This document shows positions 43,652-52,679 of a stretch of 64,000 nt of DNA, one piece after another. Numbering within the stretch: the stretch's first letter is position 1; each line of letters begins with the position of its first letter. This DNA comes from Crystallibacter degradans (lineage in GTDB: Bacteria > Actinomycetota > Actinomycetes > Actinomycetales > Micrococcaceae). The position numbers and the translations under genes were made by a program. The stretch spans positions 186,001 to 250,000 of the forward strand of contig NZ_JABBCH010000003.1 of NCBI RefSeq assembly GCF_012952295.1, read 5' to 3'. The notes beneath the pieces were generated by a model, which saw only the letters and a program-made list of their open reading frames with translations, had not been told where the DNA came from and did no database searches.

Positions 43652-44374
43652 CTATCCGCGGGTGAAGTTCGCGGCAACGGCAGCGTCGTAACGGTCCAGC
43701 ACAAGCCGGGCCAGGACCGGATGCGGCAGCAGCGGCCCGGTGACGATGTTCGCACCGGCGCCGGCAAGTTTGTCGTGGAAGAATCCCGGTGCCAGCAGGT
43801 AGGACGCCACCACCACACGGGCAGACCCCACCCCGGCGGATTCCGCTTTGGCCGATCCCTGCCGGGCAGCGGCCACGGCCTCGGCCACGGACGGCCTCGC
43901 CGAGGCACCGAAACCGGCCGTCACCGGACCGGACCGCAGCTTACGCAGCATGCCGGCCAGTTCCGCCACGGCTCCCGTGGCCGCCGCCAGGCTGGATCCG
44001 GCGGCAGCCAGCACCACGGCGTCGTCATTAGCTGCCCCCGACTCCACCAGGCGTTCCTGCAGCAGTGCGGCCAGCCGCGCATCGGGACCCAGCGGTTCCG
44101 CCGCGCAGGTATCCGGACGGCTCGCCACCGCCTGACTGATGTCCACGCTCGTGTGGTATCCCACGGAGAGCAACAGCGGAACGACGACGGCGCGGCGCCC
44201 GGCCGGCAACGCCGCAACGACGTCGGGCAGGGCCGGCTCCTGTACGTCCACGTAGGCCTCCAGCACCTCGGTCCCAGGGCGCAGCCGGGCCACCTCGTGG
44301 CGGAGGGCATCGATGGCTCGGCGGCCTGCCGGGTTGGACGTTCCGTGCGCGCAGGCAATCAGGACTGGTGGCAT
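43652..44374 (-). CDS. sirB: Sirohydrochlorin ferrochelatase (CbiX/SirB type)
   Basis: A 240-aa two-domain CbiX chelatase that would insert iron to make siroheme. It has the active-site ACAHGTSNPAG at the N-terminus, LLLSVGYHTSVDI between, and SYLLAPGFFHDKL at the C-terminus. It lies 208 nt upstream of the siroheme-using sulfite reductase on the same strand. The ATG at 44374 has no ribosome site; TATTGT ending 8 nt upstream suggests a leaderless start. Confidence 0.88.
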   Translation of the reverse strand: MPPVLIACAHGTSNPAGRRAIDALRHEVARLRPGTEVLEAYVDVQEPALPDVVAALPAGRRAVVVPLLLSVGYHTSVDISQAVASRPDTCAAEPLGPDARLAALLQERLVESGAANDDAVVLAAAGSSLAAATGAVAELAGMLRKLRSGPVTAGFGASARPSVAEAVAAARQGSAKAESAGVGSARVVVASYLLAPGFFHDKLAGAGANIVTGPLLPHPVLARLVLDRYDAAVAANFTRG

Positions 44375-44511
44375 GAGGCAATACAATAGCGGCAGTTTCA
44401 CCGGCACAGCGCCGTCGGAGGTCCCCCGCGCAATGAACGGTCATGTCCCCGGCGCGCCGCACTCCCCGCCGTGGTCTTGCCATATCCGGGCACAGGCACA
44501 AGGCTTGGGCC

Positions 44512-45135
44512 ATGGCACATGAAACGCATGAAAGCCGGACGCACAGCTGGCTCGGTGAGGACGACCCGAGCCGGGCGGATTCGGCCACCATCAACCTCGA
44601 GCCCGAGCGGCTGACCGCCCATGGCGCCTCCCGCACCTCCGAATACGCCGCCAGCTGGTCGCTGACCACCACGCAGAACTGGTTTACCGAGCGCCTGATG
44701 GTTACGGTGCACGGCAACGGCTGGAGCCGGCACCTGGAACTGCTGCGCGCGACCAACGGCGAATGGAGCGCAGAAGCGCGCGCCTGGGGCACTGTGGACC
44801 TGCCCGAGCCGGGGCTGGCGGATCCGTCTGTACTGGTCGGCGCGGTGGACTGCGACCTCGGGTTGTGCCCCGTCACCAACACCATGCCGATCCTGCGCCT
44901 GGGCCTGGTCCATGACGAGCAGGTTTCCGCGGATCTCGCCGTCGCCTTTGTCCGGATGCCCAGCCTGCAGGTGGTTCCCGCCCTGCAGCGCTACACGGGA
45001 ATCAAGGCGTACGACGACGTCACCGGCACTGCGTTGATCGGTTTTGATTCCGGCAACTTCAGTGCCGAAGTCACGGTTGACGCCGACGGAATTGTGGTGG
45101 ACTACCCCGGGCTGGCACAGCGCCGCCGCGGCTGA
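44512..45135 (+). CDS. Putative glycolipid-binding family protein
   Basis: A 207-aa beta-rich soluble protein. Its pattern (TSEYAASWSLTTTQNWFT, then NGEWSAEARAW, and a C-terminal FSAEVTVDADGIVVDYPGLA) is that of the putative glycolipid-binding family. The ATG at 44512 has AAGG 8 nt upstream; the longer frame to 44443 is unsupported. Its ligand and role are unknown. Confidence 0.75.
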   Translation: MAHETHESRTHSWLGEDDPSRADSATINLEPERLTAHGASRTSEYAASWSLTTTQNWFTERLMVTVHGNGWSRHLELLRATNGEWSAEARAWGTVDLPEPGLADPSVLVGAVDCDLGLCPVTNTMPILRLGLVHDEQVSADLAVAFVRMPSLQVVPALQRYTGIKAYDDVTGTALIGFDSGNFSAEVTVDADGIVVDYPGLAQRRRG

Positions 45136-45217
45136 GGCTGGAGGGGTAACAGGGCCGGCCAAGCGGCACCCGCAGGTAGGATGGTGAGCGACCCACCCCA
45201 CCAGTCAAGGAGCCCCC

Positions 45218-45661
45218 ATGCCCGAAATGTTCGTGGACAAGTTCCGTGCCCTCGTCCCCAAGTACCTGGACCGGAAGTGGAGCGAAGAAGACGGCATTTC
45301 CTACGACGAACTCGAGGGCCTCCTCGGCGAACACAAGTTCCAGATTCCGCAGGCACTCGTGGAGTTCTACCACGCCCTTGGCGGCTGCGAGGACCTGATG
45401 GAGGCCCACGATTTCTTCTGGGATCCGGACGAGCTGGAGATCGAGGACGGCTACCTGCTGTTCCTGGACGAAATGGATGAAGAAGCCAACTGGGGCTTCC
45501 GGACCGAGCATCTTGCCGTCCCCGATCCCATCGTCTGGATCCGCACCAACACCGGCAAGCAGCGCTGGCAGAGCGAGGAATCCACCTTCAGCGAGTTCGT
45601 CTTCGACATGTTCGACTGGGTCTTCAATGACGATGAGAACGACGACGAACTGCAAGACTGA
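45218..45661 (+). CDS. SUKH (SMI1/KNR4)-like acidic protein
   Basis: A 147-aa, very acidic protein (tail DDENDDELQD). The order IPQALVEFYHALGG, EDGYLLFLDEM, WGFRTEH, then PIVWIRTNTG and FSEFVFDMF follows the SUKH fold. AAGGAG lies 8 nt upstream of the ATG. No toxin gene is next to it, so it is either an orphan immunity protein or a housekeeping SUKH protein. It is followed 4 nt later by the HIT gene. Confidence 0.7.
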   Translation: MPEMFVDKFRALVPKYLDRKWSEEDGISYDELEGLLGEHKFQIPQALVEFYHALGGCEDLMEAHDFFWDPDELEIEDGYLLFLDEMDEEANWGFRTEHLAVPDPIVWIRTNTGKQRWQSEESTFSEFVFDMFDWVFNDDENDDELQD

Positions 45662-45665
45662 CCCC

Positions 45666-46142
45666 ATGATCTGGCCAAGCCACGCTCCCGCAAATTACCA
45701 GTGCCCGTTCTGCGATTTTGCCTCCGGGCAGTTCCGGTTCCAGAAGAACCTATGCCGCGCGGAGGATCTGGTGGCCTCCACGGATCTGGCCATGGCTTGG
45801 ATCGCTTCGCACGGCTTTGAGCCCGAACCCGGGCACGTGCTGGTGGGGCCAAAGGAACACTTCGAGCTGCTCTATGACATGCCGGACGATGTCCTGGCAG
45901 AGATCGCCTCGCTGAGCCGGGACATTGCCGTCGCCATGAAGAAGGCTTGGCAGCCGGACGGTATTACCACCCGCCAGCACAACGAGCCCGCCGGGAGCCA
46001 GCACGTCTGGCACTACCACCAGCATGTGCTGCCCCGCTGGCACGACGACGGACTGTACTTTACTCCGCAGCGGCCCATCGTGGATCCCGCCATCCGGGCA
46101 CGCAAGGCCGCCGAACTACGGGCGGTCATGGCGCAGCTCTGA
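45666..46142 (+). CDS. HIT-family nucleotide hydrolase/transferase
   Basis: A 158-aa protein with the His-triad motif HVWHYHQHVLPRW near residues 118-130 and an N-terminal CPFCDFASG that may bind zinc, as in many bacterial HIT proteins. The ATG at 45666 follows the SUKH stop by 4 nt. Substrate unknown. Confidence 0.88.
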   Translation: MIWPSHAPANYQCPFCDFASGQFRFQKNLCRAEDLVASTDLAMAWIASHGFEPEPGHVLVGPKEHFELLYDMPDDVLAEIASLSRDIAVAMKKAWQPDGITTRQHNEPAGSQHVWHYHQHVLPRWHDDGLYFTPQRPIVDPAIRARKAAELRAVMAQL

Positions 46143-46170
46143 CCGCTCGCCGCGTTAGCCGCATCCGGGA

Positions 46171-47271
46171 TCAAACGTCGCGGTCGACAACCGCCTCGGC
46201 AAACGCGGTCAACGCCAGCTTGACGGTGCTGTCCGGCAGCCGTTCCAGGGCCGATTTGGCGTCATCGGCCCATTTGCGTGCCACGGTCCAGGCTTCCGCG
46301 GTCACCGGATGTTCGCGCAGCGCTTCGACGGCGCGGGCCAGGGCCTCGTCGGAAGTCAGGTCCGCATCCACCAGCTTGAGTACGGACGCCGCCGAGCTGT
46401 CGCCGGCCGCGGCGGCCTGGCGCAGCAGCAGGACCGGCAGCGTGGGCACGCCCTCGCGCAGGTCTGTTCCGGGCGACTTGCCGGACTTGACCTTCAGCCC
46501 GGTGACATCAATGACGTCGTCCGCGAGCTGGAAGGCCACGCCGACCTTTTCGCCGTATTCCAGCATCATGTCCACCACATCGGGACCGGCGTTGGCGAAC
46601 ATCGCGCCCAGCTGGCCGGACGTTGCGATCAGCGAACCGGTCTTGTCCGCGATGACCGAAAGGTAATGCTCCACGGGGTCTTCGTCTTCGCGCGGTCCCA
46701 CGGTTTCGTGCAGCTGGCCCAGCACCAGCCGTTCGAAGGTGCGTGCCTGGATCTTGACGGCTTCCGGGCCGAGCTCCGAGACCAGGATGGAGGCGCGGGC
46801 AAAGATCAGGTCGCCGGCGAGGATCGCCACCTGATTGCCCCAGACCTCATGGGCCGTGGGCGCGCCGCGGCGGTAGGGGGCGGAGTCCATCACGTCGTCG
46901 TGATACAGGGTGGCCAGGTGCGTCAGCTCAACAACGACGGCGGCCTGCAGCACCTCGGGCACGGGGCCCTCCCCCAGCTGGGACGCCAGGATGGTGAGCA
47001 GCGGGCGGATGCGTTTGCCGCCGGCCTCCACCAGATGCCGGCTGGTGGTGTCCGCCAGCGGATCCGAATGCGCGATGGCGGCACGCAGCCGCTTTTCCAC
47101 TCTGGCCAGGGCCGTGGACACGGCAGGCCCGAGAGCGGGATCCTGGGCCACCGGGGCGAAGCCCGCCGGCAGGTTCAGGCTGGTGGCGAGGGCAGCGGTG
47201 GCCGTGTCCAGCTCCAGGGAGTCCGGCACGCCGGAACCTGCAGGAGTCCAGCTCGGTTTTGCGTCAGTCAC
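46171..47271 (-). CDS. Long-chain trans-polyprenyl diphosphate synthase
   Basis: A 366-aa enzyme making the isoprenoid side chain, here most likely for menaquinone. The first Asp-rich motif DDVMD lies at 125-129 and the second DDVID at 251-255, with GGKRIRP at 84-90. The small residue A120, five positions before the first motif, removes the usual floor of the pocket and favours long products. GTG start at 47271, 9 nt after the reductase stop. Confidence 0.9.
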   Translation of the reverse strand: MTDAKPSWTPAGSGVPDSLELDTATAALATSLNLPAGFAPVAQDPALGPAVSTALARVEKRLRAAIAHSDPLADTTSRHLVEAGGKRIRPLLTILASQLGEGPVPEVLQAAVVVELTHLATLYHDDVMDSAPYRRGAPTAHEVWGNQVAILAGDLIFARASILVSELGPEAVKIQARTFERLVLGQLHETVGPREDEDPVEHYLSVIADKTGSLIATSGQLGAMFANAGPDVVDMMLEYGEKVGVAFQLADDVIDVTGLKVKSGKSPGTDLREGVPTLPVLLLRQAAAAGDSSAASVLKLVDADLTSDEALARAVEALREHPVTAEAWTVARKWADDAKSALERLPDSTVKLALTAFAEAVVDRDV

Positions 47272-47280
47272 TGTATAACA

Positions 47281-48618
47281 CTAACTAATCGTCGGGGCAG
47301 ATGGTGTGCGGCTGTGCGTGGAAAGGCCTTGGTTGGACGCCGGCGGCGTGAGTTTCTCCAACAGATGAATAACTCTATCCTCAAAACCCTTGCCGTCCTG
47401 GTCCGTCAGGTTGGCAAGCATCCGCACCACAAAGCGCATCAGCACCGGCACCGGCATTCCGGTCCGCAGCGCCAGCTTCATGATGGCAGGTTTTCCGATC
47501 AGGCCTGCAAAAACGCGGCCCAGCGTGAAGTGGCTTCCCCAGTGGCCCTGGATGACGCCGGCGTAGCGGGCCAGCGAGGAGTCGAAGCCTGCCTGGCTGA
47601 GGATCTGCCCCTGTGAACCGCTCAGCCGGCCAAACGCGTCGGCGATCAGTTCCGCGGCGTAGCGGGCCGATTCCATCGCGTAGGAAATGCCCTCGCCGTT
47701 GAACGGGCTGACCATGCCGCCGGCGTCGCCGAGCAGCAGCAGCCCGGGTGAGTAGTGCGGCGTCCGGTTGAAGCCCATCGGCAGGGCCGCGCCGCGGATC
47801 TCGCCCACCTGGTTCTCGGGGTTGTAGCCCCACTCGGCGGGCATGGCGGCGGTCCAGTCCCGCAGCACCTGCTTGTAATCCAGCTTGCCGAAGGAGCGCG
47901 ACGAGTTCAGGATGCCCAGGCCCACGTTGGAGGTACCGTCCCCGACGCCGAAGACCCAGCCGTATCCGGGCAGCGGATTGCCCTGCGCATCGGGCAGTTC
48001 CAGCCAGCCCTCCATCCAGTCATCGTCGTGCCGCGGGCTGGTGAAGTAGGTGCGGACGGCCACGCCCAGCGGCCGGTCGTCGCGTTTTTCAATGCCGAGG
48101 CTCAGGGCCGTTCGGGTCGAGTTGCCGTCGGCTGCGAGTACGACGTCGGCGCTGAAGTCCTGCGTCTGCCCCGTCTTCCGGCCGCGTTCGTCCAGGATGT
48201 TGGCGCGCACCCCGGTGACCCGGCCGGCGTCGTTCCTCAGTGCAGTGGAAACGGAATGGCGTTCCAGCATCCGGGCGCCCGCCGCCTCGGCATGGCGGGC
48301 CAGTTCCTCGTCGAATCCCAGCCGGGTGCGGATCAGGCCGTAGTCCGGGAAGTCCGAGAGCTCCGGCCAGGCAAGTTCCAGCCGCCGGCCGCCGGCGATC
48401 AGGCGCAGGCCCTTGTTGCGGCGCCAGCCGGCTGATTCCTCGTGCGGCAGGCCCAGCAGCTGGACCTCGCGCACCGCGCGCGGGGTCAGGCCGTCGCCGC
48501 ACACCTTCTCGCGCGGAAACGACGTCTTTTCCAACACCGTAACTTCAATACCCGCTTTGGCCAGATAGTAGGCAGCGGTTGAGCCGGCAGGTCCGGCCCC
48601 GACAATCAGAACGGACAC
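47281..48618 (-). CDS. menJ: Geranylgeranyl reductase-family flavoprotein, probable menaquinone reductase MenJ
   Basis: A 445-aa FAD protein with the N-terminal dinucleotide motif VLIVGAGPAGSTAAYYLA, PREKVCGDGLT typical of geranylgeranyl reductases, and GDAGGMVSPFNGEGI near the C-terminal third. Gene order with menG before and a prenyl synthase after points to saturation of a menaquinone isoprene unit, as for mycobacterial MenJ. The GTG at 48618, 3 nt after the menG stop, is preferred; the frame is open much further upstream but that part overlaps menG. Confidence 0.85.
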   Translation of the reverse strand: MSVLIVGAGPAGSTAAYYLAKAGIEVTVLEKTSFPREKVCGDGLTPRAVREVQLLGLPHEESAGWRRNKGLRLIAGGRRLELAWPELSDFPDYGLIRTRLGFDEELARHAEAAGARMLERHSVSTALRNDAGRVTGVRANILDERGRKTGQTQDFSADVVLAADGNSTRTALSLGIEKRDDRPLGVAVRTYFTSPRHDDDWMEGWLELPDAQGNPLPGYGWVFGVGDGTSNVGLGILNSSRSFGKLDYKQVLRDWTAAMPAEWGYNPENQVGEIRGAALPMGFNRTPHYSPGLLLLGDAGGMVSPFNGEGISYAMESARYAAELIADAFGRLSGSQGQILSQAGFDSSLARYAGVIQGHWGSHFTLGRVFAGLIGKPAIMKLALRTGMPVPVLMRFVVRMLANLTDQDGKGFEDRVIHLLEKLTPPASNQGLSTHSRTPSAPTIS

Positions 48619-48620
48619 GG

Positions 48621-49382
48621 TTACAGCGCAGCCCTCGTGCCCCGGCGGCGGAGCGCGGTCTGGGCGTTGGCGTTGGGCGCGTCGGTCCGGCCCGGCTTCC
48701 GGGCGCGGTGCACGGCCACGATGCCGCCGGTGAGGTTGCGGTAGGCCACGTCCTGCCAGCCCTCCTCGGCGATCCACTGGGCCAGCTCGTTCTGGTTGGG
48801 CCAGGCGCGGATGGATTCGGCCAGGTAGATATAGGAGTCCGGGTTGGACGAGATCTTGCCGGCAATGGCCGGCAGCATCCGCATCAGGTATTCGGTGTAC
48901 ATGGTGCGCCAGACCGGAAGGGTCGGCGAGGAGAACTCGGCGATGACCAGCCGCCCGCCGGGCTTGGTCACACGCAGCATTTCCTGCAGTGCCTTGCGCG
49001 GTTCGTTCACGTTGCGCAGGCCAAAGGAGATGGTCACGGCGTCGAAGGAGTTGTCGGCGAACGGCAGGCTGGTGGCGTCGCCGGCGACGAAGTCGATGTC
49101 CGGGCGGCGGCGCTTGCCCACCTGCAGCATGCCCAGCGAGAAATCGCAGGCCACCACGTGGATGCCGGCATCGGCGTAGGGCTCGCTGGACGTGCCGGTT
49201 CCGGCGGCCAGATCCAGGACGCGCTGGCCGCGCCTGGCACCGACGGCGTCCACCACAATCCGGCGCCACCGCCGGGTCTGCCCCATGGACAGAACGTCAT
49301 TGACGACGTCGTACTTTGGGGCGACGTCATCAAACATGGCTGCTACTTCATCAGGGCGCTTGTCCAGGGATGCACGGTTCAC
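48621..49382 (-). CDS. menG: Demethylmenaquinone methyltransferase
   Basis: A 253-aa SAM-dependent methyltransferase of the UbiE/MenG family, performing the last step of menaquinone synthesis. It has [18 protein letters not shown] at the N-terminus, motif [13 protein letters not shown] and the GLRNV family signature. GTG start at 49382. It is divergent from menF and is followed by menJ at 3 nt. Confidence 0.94.
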   Translation of the reverse strand: MNRASLDKRPDEVAAMFDDVAPKYDVVNDVLSMGQTRRWRRIVVDAVGARRGQRVLDLAAGTGTSSEPYADAGIHVVACDFSLGMLQVGKRRRPDIDFVAGDATSLPFADNSFDAVTISFGLRNVNEPRKALQEMLRVTKPGGRLVIAEFSSPTLPVWRTMYTEYLMRMLPAIAGKISSNPDSYIYLAESIRAWPNQNELAQWIAEEGWQDVAYRNLTGGIVAVHRARKPGRTDAPNANAQTALRRRGTRAAL

Positions 49383-49530
49383 CCGTTCATTGTCTCAAAG
49401 TTTGCCGCGCCGGTTTGCCGCGCCCGCAAACCCCTGGCGGGAGCCTGCGCCCCTGGGGTGCAACCGCGCGTGTGGGCCAGCTTGCACCGGTGCTTTGGCG
49501 CGCCGGAGGCGGGGTAACCTTGAAGTCATT

Positions 49531-50835
49531 ATGACCTCCCTGCGCGCCGTCACCGTTGACCTCGGTGAGCACTCTTCACCAACCGGAATAATGGACTACT
49601 TGGTCCGCGACGACGTGCTCTGCTGGGTCCGCCGCGGCGGCGGCCTGGTCGGTTTCGGCGAGGTTGCCCGCTTCACCGACGCCGGCCCCGGACGCTTCCA
49701 GACCGCGGCCCGCTGGTGGCGGGAGCTGCAGCAGGACGCGGAGGTGGACAACCCGGTAGGCCTGCCCGGCACCGGGCTGGTGGCCTTCGGCTCGTTCGCC
49801 TTCTCCAAAACCTCCGGCCACGCCTCGCGGCTGATTGTTCCGCAGGTTGTTGTCGGCCTCGGCGAACAGGGCTGCTGGCTGACCTATATAACCGACGACG
49901 ACGGCGCAGACCTCAGCGCGGAGACGGCCGAGGCCGCCCTGGCCGGCTGGCTGGACGAGATTTCCGCCGAGCGCGGCGCCGAAACCGCTGACCGCCTGCA
50001 CCCGGGGCAGGTTTCCGAAAGCGCTTACAAAGCGGCGGTCGCGGCCGGTGTGCAGAAGATCGCCGGCGGCGGGTTGAGCAAGCTGGTCCTCGCCCGCGAC
50101 GTGATCGCGGACCTCTCCTCGCCCATCGCCACCGCCCAGGTGCTGCGTGAACTGGCCATCCGTTACCAGGACTGCTGGACCTATAGCGTGGACGGACTCA
50201 TCGGCTCCACCCCGGAGATGCTGATCAAGGTCGAGAACAACGTAGCCCGCGCGCGGGTCTTGGCCGGGACGCTGGACCGCGCCAACACCCACAAGATCGA
50301 CGGCGAGTCCGACGCCGCCTACGCCGAACGGGTGCTCGCCGGCTCTGAGAAGCAGCAGCACGAGCACGAGATCGCCATCGACTCGTTGACCCGCAAGCTG
50401 CAGCCTTACACCTCCGAGATGACCTCGCACAGCGAGCCCTTTGTGCTCGAACTGCCCAACGTATGGCATCTGGCCTCCGATGTCTCGGCCGAGCTGTCCA
50501 CCAATGGCGGCCACGCGCCGTCGTCGTTGGAACTGGCCGAAGCCGTGCACCCCACGGCGGCCGTGTGCGGTACGCCCACCGAAGTGGCCGGTGCGCTGAT
50601 CCGCGAGCTCGAGCAGATGGACCGCGGCCCCTATGCCGGTCCGGTGGGCTGGACAGACGGGGCAGGTAACGGCGAATGGGGCATTGCTTTGCGCGGCGCG
50701 GTAGTGGAAAGCCCTACCCGCGTGCGGCTCTACGCCGGTTGCGGGATTGTGGACGCTTCGACACCGGAAGCGGAACTGGCCGAAACTTGGGCCAAGTTTC
50801 GGCCCATGATCGAAGCGCTGGGACTGCGCCGCTAG
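49531..50835 (+). CDS. menF: Isochorismate synthase
   Basis: A 434-aa chorismate-binding enzyme converting chorismate to isochorismate, the first committed menaquinone step. The conserved C-terminal half has GSTPEMLIKV, AGTLDRA, KQQHEHEIAID, HPTAAVCGTPTE and LYAGCGIV. It faces menG, so the two share a divergent control region. An entC-type role in siderophore synthesis is less likely given the neighbours. Confidence 0.93.
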   Translation: MTSLRAVTVDLGEHSSPTGIMDYLVRDDVLCWVRRGGGLVGFGEVARFTDAGPGRFQTAARWWRELQQDAEVDNPVGLPGTGLVAFGSFAFSKTSGHASRLIVPQVVVGLGEQGCWLTYITDDDGADLSAETAEAALAGWLDEISAERGAETADRLHPGQVSESAYKAAVAAGVQKIAGGGLSKLVLARDVIADLSSPIATAQVLRELAIRYQDCWTYSVDGLIGSTPEMLIKVENNVARARVLAGTLDRANTHKIDGESDAAYAERVLAGSEKQQHEHEIAIDSLTRKLQPYTSEMTSHSEPFVLELPNVWHLASDVSAELSTNGGHAPSSLELAEAVHPTAAVCGTPTEVAGALIRELEQMDRGPYAGPVGWTDGAGNGEWGIALRGAVVESPTRVRLYAGCGIVDASTPEAELAETWAKFRPMIEALGLRR

Positions 50836-50929
50836 CTATGGCGAAAATTGTGCTGCAGGTCGCGGCAGCATAACAATTTGTATAGTTGGGCGGGTCCCGC
50901 TTGTTGACTAATAGGCAATCAATGTAGCC

Positions 50930-50970
50930 TGTGATGCATATCACCCGTTACCGAATGTTACGGCTAGACT
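50930..50970 (+). promoter_or_regulatory. Crp/GlxR-type operator and -10 of the amino-acid ABC operon
   Basis: TGTGA-N6-TCAC at 50930-50944 matches the Crp/GlxR consensus but for the last base (C for A at 50945). A -10-like TAGACT lies at 50965-50970. A start near 50977 would put the operator centre about 40 nt upstream, the class II activator position. GlxR is known to control the glutamate uptake operon in Corynebacterium. Confidence 0.6.
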
Positions 50971-51008
50971 TAAGCCGGATTTTTCATCAAAGAACAGGTA
51001 GGAAAGCC

Positions 51009-51818
51009 ATGCGCACTAACGCATCCACCGCGGTCAAGGTCTTCGCCGTCCTTGCCACGGGCACCCTGGCCCTCACCGCATGCGGTGGCGGCTCGTCTTC
51101 GGACGGCGGCTCCCAGGCAGCCGACGGCAACGAGCTGGGCCTGGTCACTCCGGGCACACTCACCGTCTGCTCCGACATTCCGTACCCGCCGTTTGAGTTC
51201 GAGGAAAACGGCGAATACACCGGCTACGACATGGACCTCATCCGCGAGATCGCCACGGGTATGGGCCTGGAGACGCAGATTCAGGATGTTGGCTTCGACG
51301 CCCTCCAATCCGGTGTGGTCCTCGCCTCCGGACAGTGCGACATCGGCGCCAGCGCAATGACCATCACCGAAGAGCGCGAAGAGAACCTCGACTTCTCCGA
51401 GCCGTACTACGACTCGTTGCAGTCGCTGCTGGTTCCGGCCGATTCCGATATCAAGGCCATCGGGGATCTGGCAGGCAAGTCCGTAGGCGTGCAGCAGGGC
51501 ACCACCGGCGAGGCGTACACCCGCGAAAACGTGCCGGCCGACACTGAGGTCCGCGCGTACCCGTCGGATGCCGAGCTGTTCCCGGCACTGCAGTCGGGCG
51601 GCGTCGACGCGGTACTACAGGATCTGCCGGTCAACCTCGGCCACTTGGAGGGCGGCAAGTACGAGATCGTCGAGGAATACCCGACGGACGAGTCCTACGG
51701 TTTCGCGGTGAAAGAAGAGGGTAGCGAGGCTCTGCTGGAGGCAGTGAACGCCGAGCTGGCCGAACTGCGGGAAAGCGGCAAATACCAGGAGATCTACGAC
51801 AAGTACTTCACCCAGTAA
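51009..51818 (+). CDS. Amino-acid ABC transporter substrate-binding lipoprotein
   Basis: A 269-aa periplasmic-type binding protein. A signal peptide ends in the lipobox LTAC (C25), followed by a Gly/Ser linker. The binding domain shows LTVCSDIPYPPFEFEENGEYTGYDMDLI and SAMTITEEREENLDFSEPYY, as in polar amino-acid (Gln/Glu/His/cystine) binding proteins. AGGAAAG lies upstream of the ATG at 51009; an upstream in-frame extension lies in the promoter. First gene of a three-gene operon. Confidence 0.93.
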   Translation: MRTNASTAVKVFAVLATGTLALTACGGGSSSDGGSQAADGNELGLVTPGTLTVCSDIPYPPFEFEENGEYTGYDMDLIREIATGMGLETQIQDVGFDALQSGVVLASGQCDIGASAMTITEEREENLDFSEPYYDSLQSLLVPADSDIKAIGDLAGKSVGVQQGTTGEAYTRENVPADTEVRAYPSDAELFPALQSGGVDAVLQDLPVNLGHLEGGKYEIVEEYPTDESYGFAVKEEGSEALLEAVNAELAELRESGKYQEIYDKYFTQ

Positions 51819-51828
51819 TGCCCTTACG

Positions 51829-51861
51829 GCTTCGCCCCGGACGAGCTGTCCGGGGCGAAGC
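51829..51861 (+). terminator. Intercistronic hairpin after the binding-protein gene
   Basis: A 13-bp stem (51829-51841 with 51849-51861) closes a 7-nt loop, with no U-run. Hairpins in this place commonly protect the binding-protein message and lower expression of the membrane genes downstream. Confidence 0.7.
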
Positions 51862-51890
51862 TGTCCTGAAGACCTTTGGAAGGCCTGAAT

Positions 51891-52676
51891 GTGAAACCGT
51901 CTACCCGTAGGCGCCTGTTCCGCGGCGTGCTCTACGCCATTTTCGTACTTGCCGTAGTCGCCGTCGTACTTGTCGCCGACTGGGGCACGATCCAAACCAA
52001 CTTCTTCAACCCGGACGTAGCGGCGACTCTATTCCCGAACGTCGTCCTGACGGCAGCGAAGAACACGATTGTCTACACGGCAATTGCCTTCGTCGGTGGC
52101 TTGATCTTTGGCCTGCTGCTGGCGCTCATGAAGCTCTCCCCGGTGGGCCCCTATCGCTGGGTGGCCACCGCGTACGTGGAGATCTTCCGTGGCCTGCCGG
52201 CCCTGCTGGTGATCTTCGGCTTCGCGTTCGCCGTGCCGATCGCCTTCGACTGGCGCCCGCCGGGCGGCAGCGCCGGTGCCGGCCTGATCGCACTGATTGT
52301 GGTCTCCGCAGCTTACATCGCCGAAACCATCCGCGCCGGCATCGAGGCCGTTCCCCCGGGCCAGCGCGAGGCCGCCCGCTCGCTGGGCATGAACCCGAGC
52401 TGGACCATGGTGTCGGTTGTCCTGCCGCAGGCCTTCCGCATCATCACTCCGCCGCTGACCAACGAACTGGTCATCCTGATCAAGGACACCTCGCTGCTGT
52501 TCATCGCCGGCATGGCGCTGAACGAGCGGGAACTGACCACCTTCGCCCGCGACGCCGTCTCACAGCAGGCGAACGCGACACCGCTGATGATAGCGGCGCT
52601 GATGTACCTGATCATCACGCTCCCGCTCACCCAGCTGGTTGCCAAGCTTGAACGACACAACAAGAGAGGCCGGTAA
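51891..52676 (+). CDS. Amino-acid ABC transporter permease
   Basis: A 261-aa His/Glu/Gln-type permease with five to six helices and the EAA motif EAARSLGMNPSWTMVSVVLPQAF. The GTG at 51891 has GGAAGG 8 nt upstream, whereas the TTG at 51876 has none. It precedes the ATPase gene by 3 nt. Confidence 0.92.
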   Translation: MKPSTRRRLFRGVLYAIFVLAVVAVVLVADWGTIQTNFFNPDVAATLFPNVVLTAAKNTIVYTAIAFVGGLIFGLLLALMKLSPVGPYRWVATAYVEIFRGLPALLVIFGFAFAVPIAFDWRPPGGSAGAGLIALIVVSAAYIAETIRAGIEAVPPGQREAARSLGMNPSWTMVSVVLPQAFRIITPPLTNELVILIKDTSLLFIAGMALNERELTTFARDAVSQQANATPLMIAALMYLIITLPLTQLVAKLERHNKRGR

Positions 52677-52679
52677 GCC

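Noticed and set aside
47271..47283. Possible leaderless start for the prenyl synthase (TATACA before the GTG)
   Set aside because: The -10-like box abuts the start codon, too close for transcription to begin on the GTG; coupling to the upstream gene is simpler.
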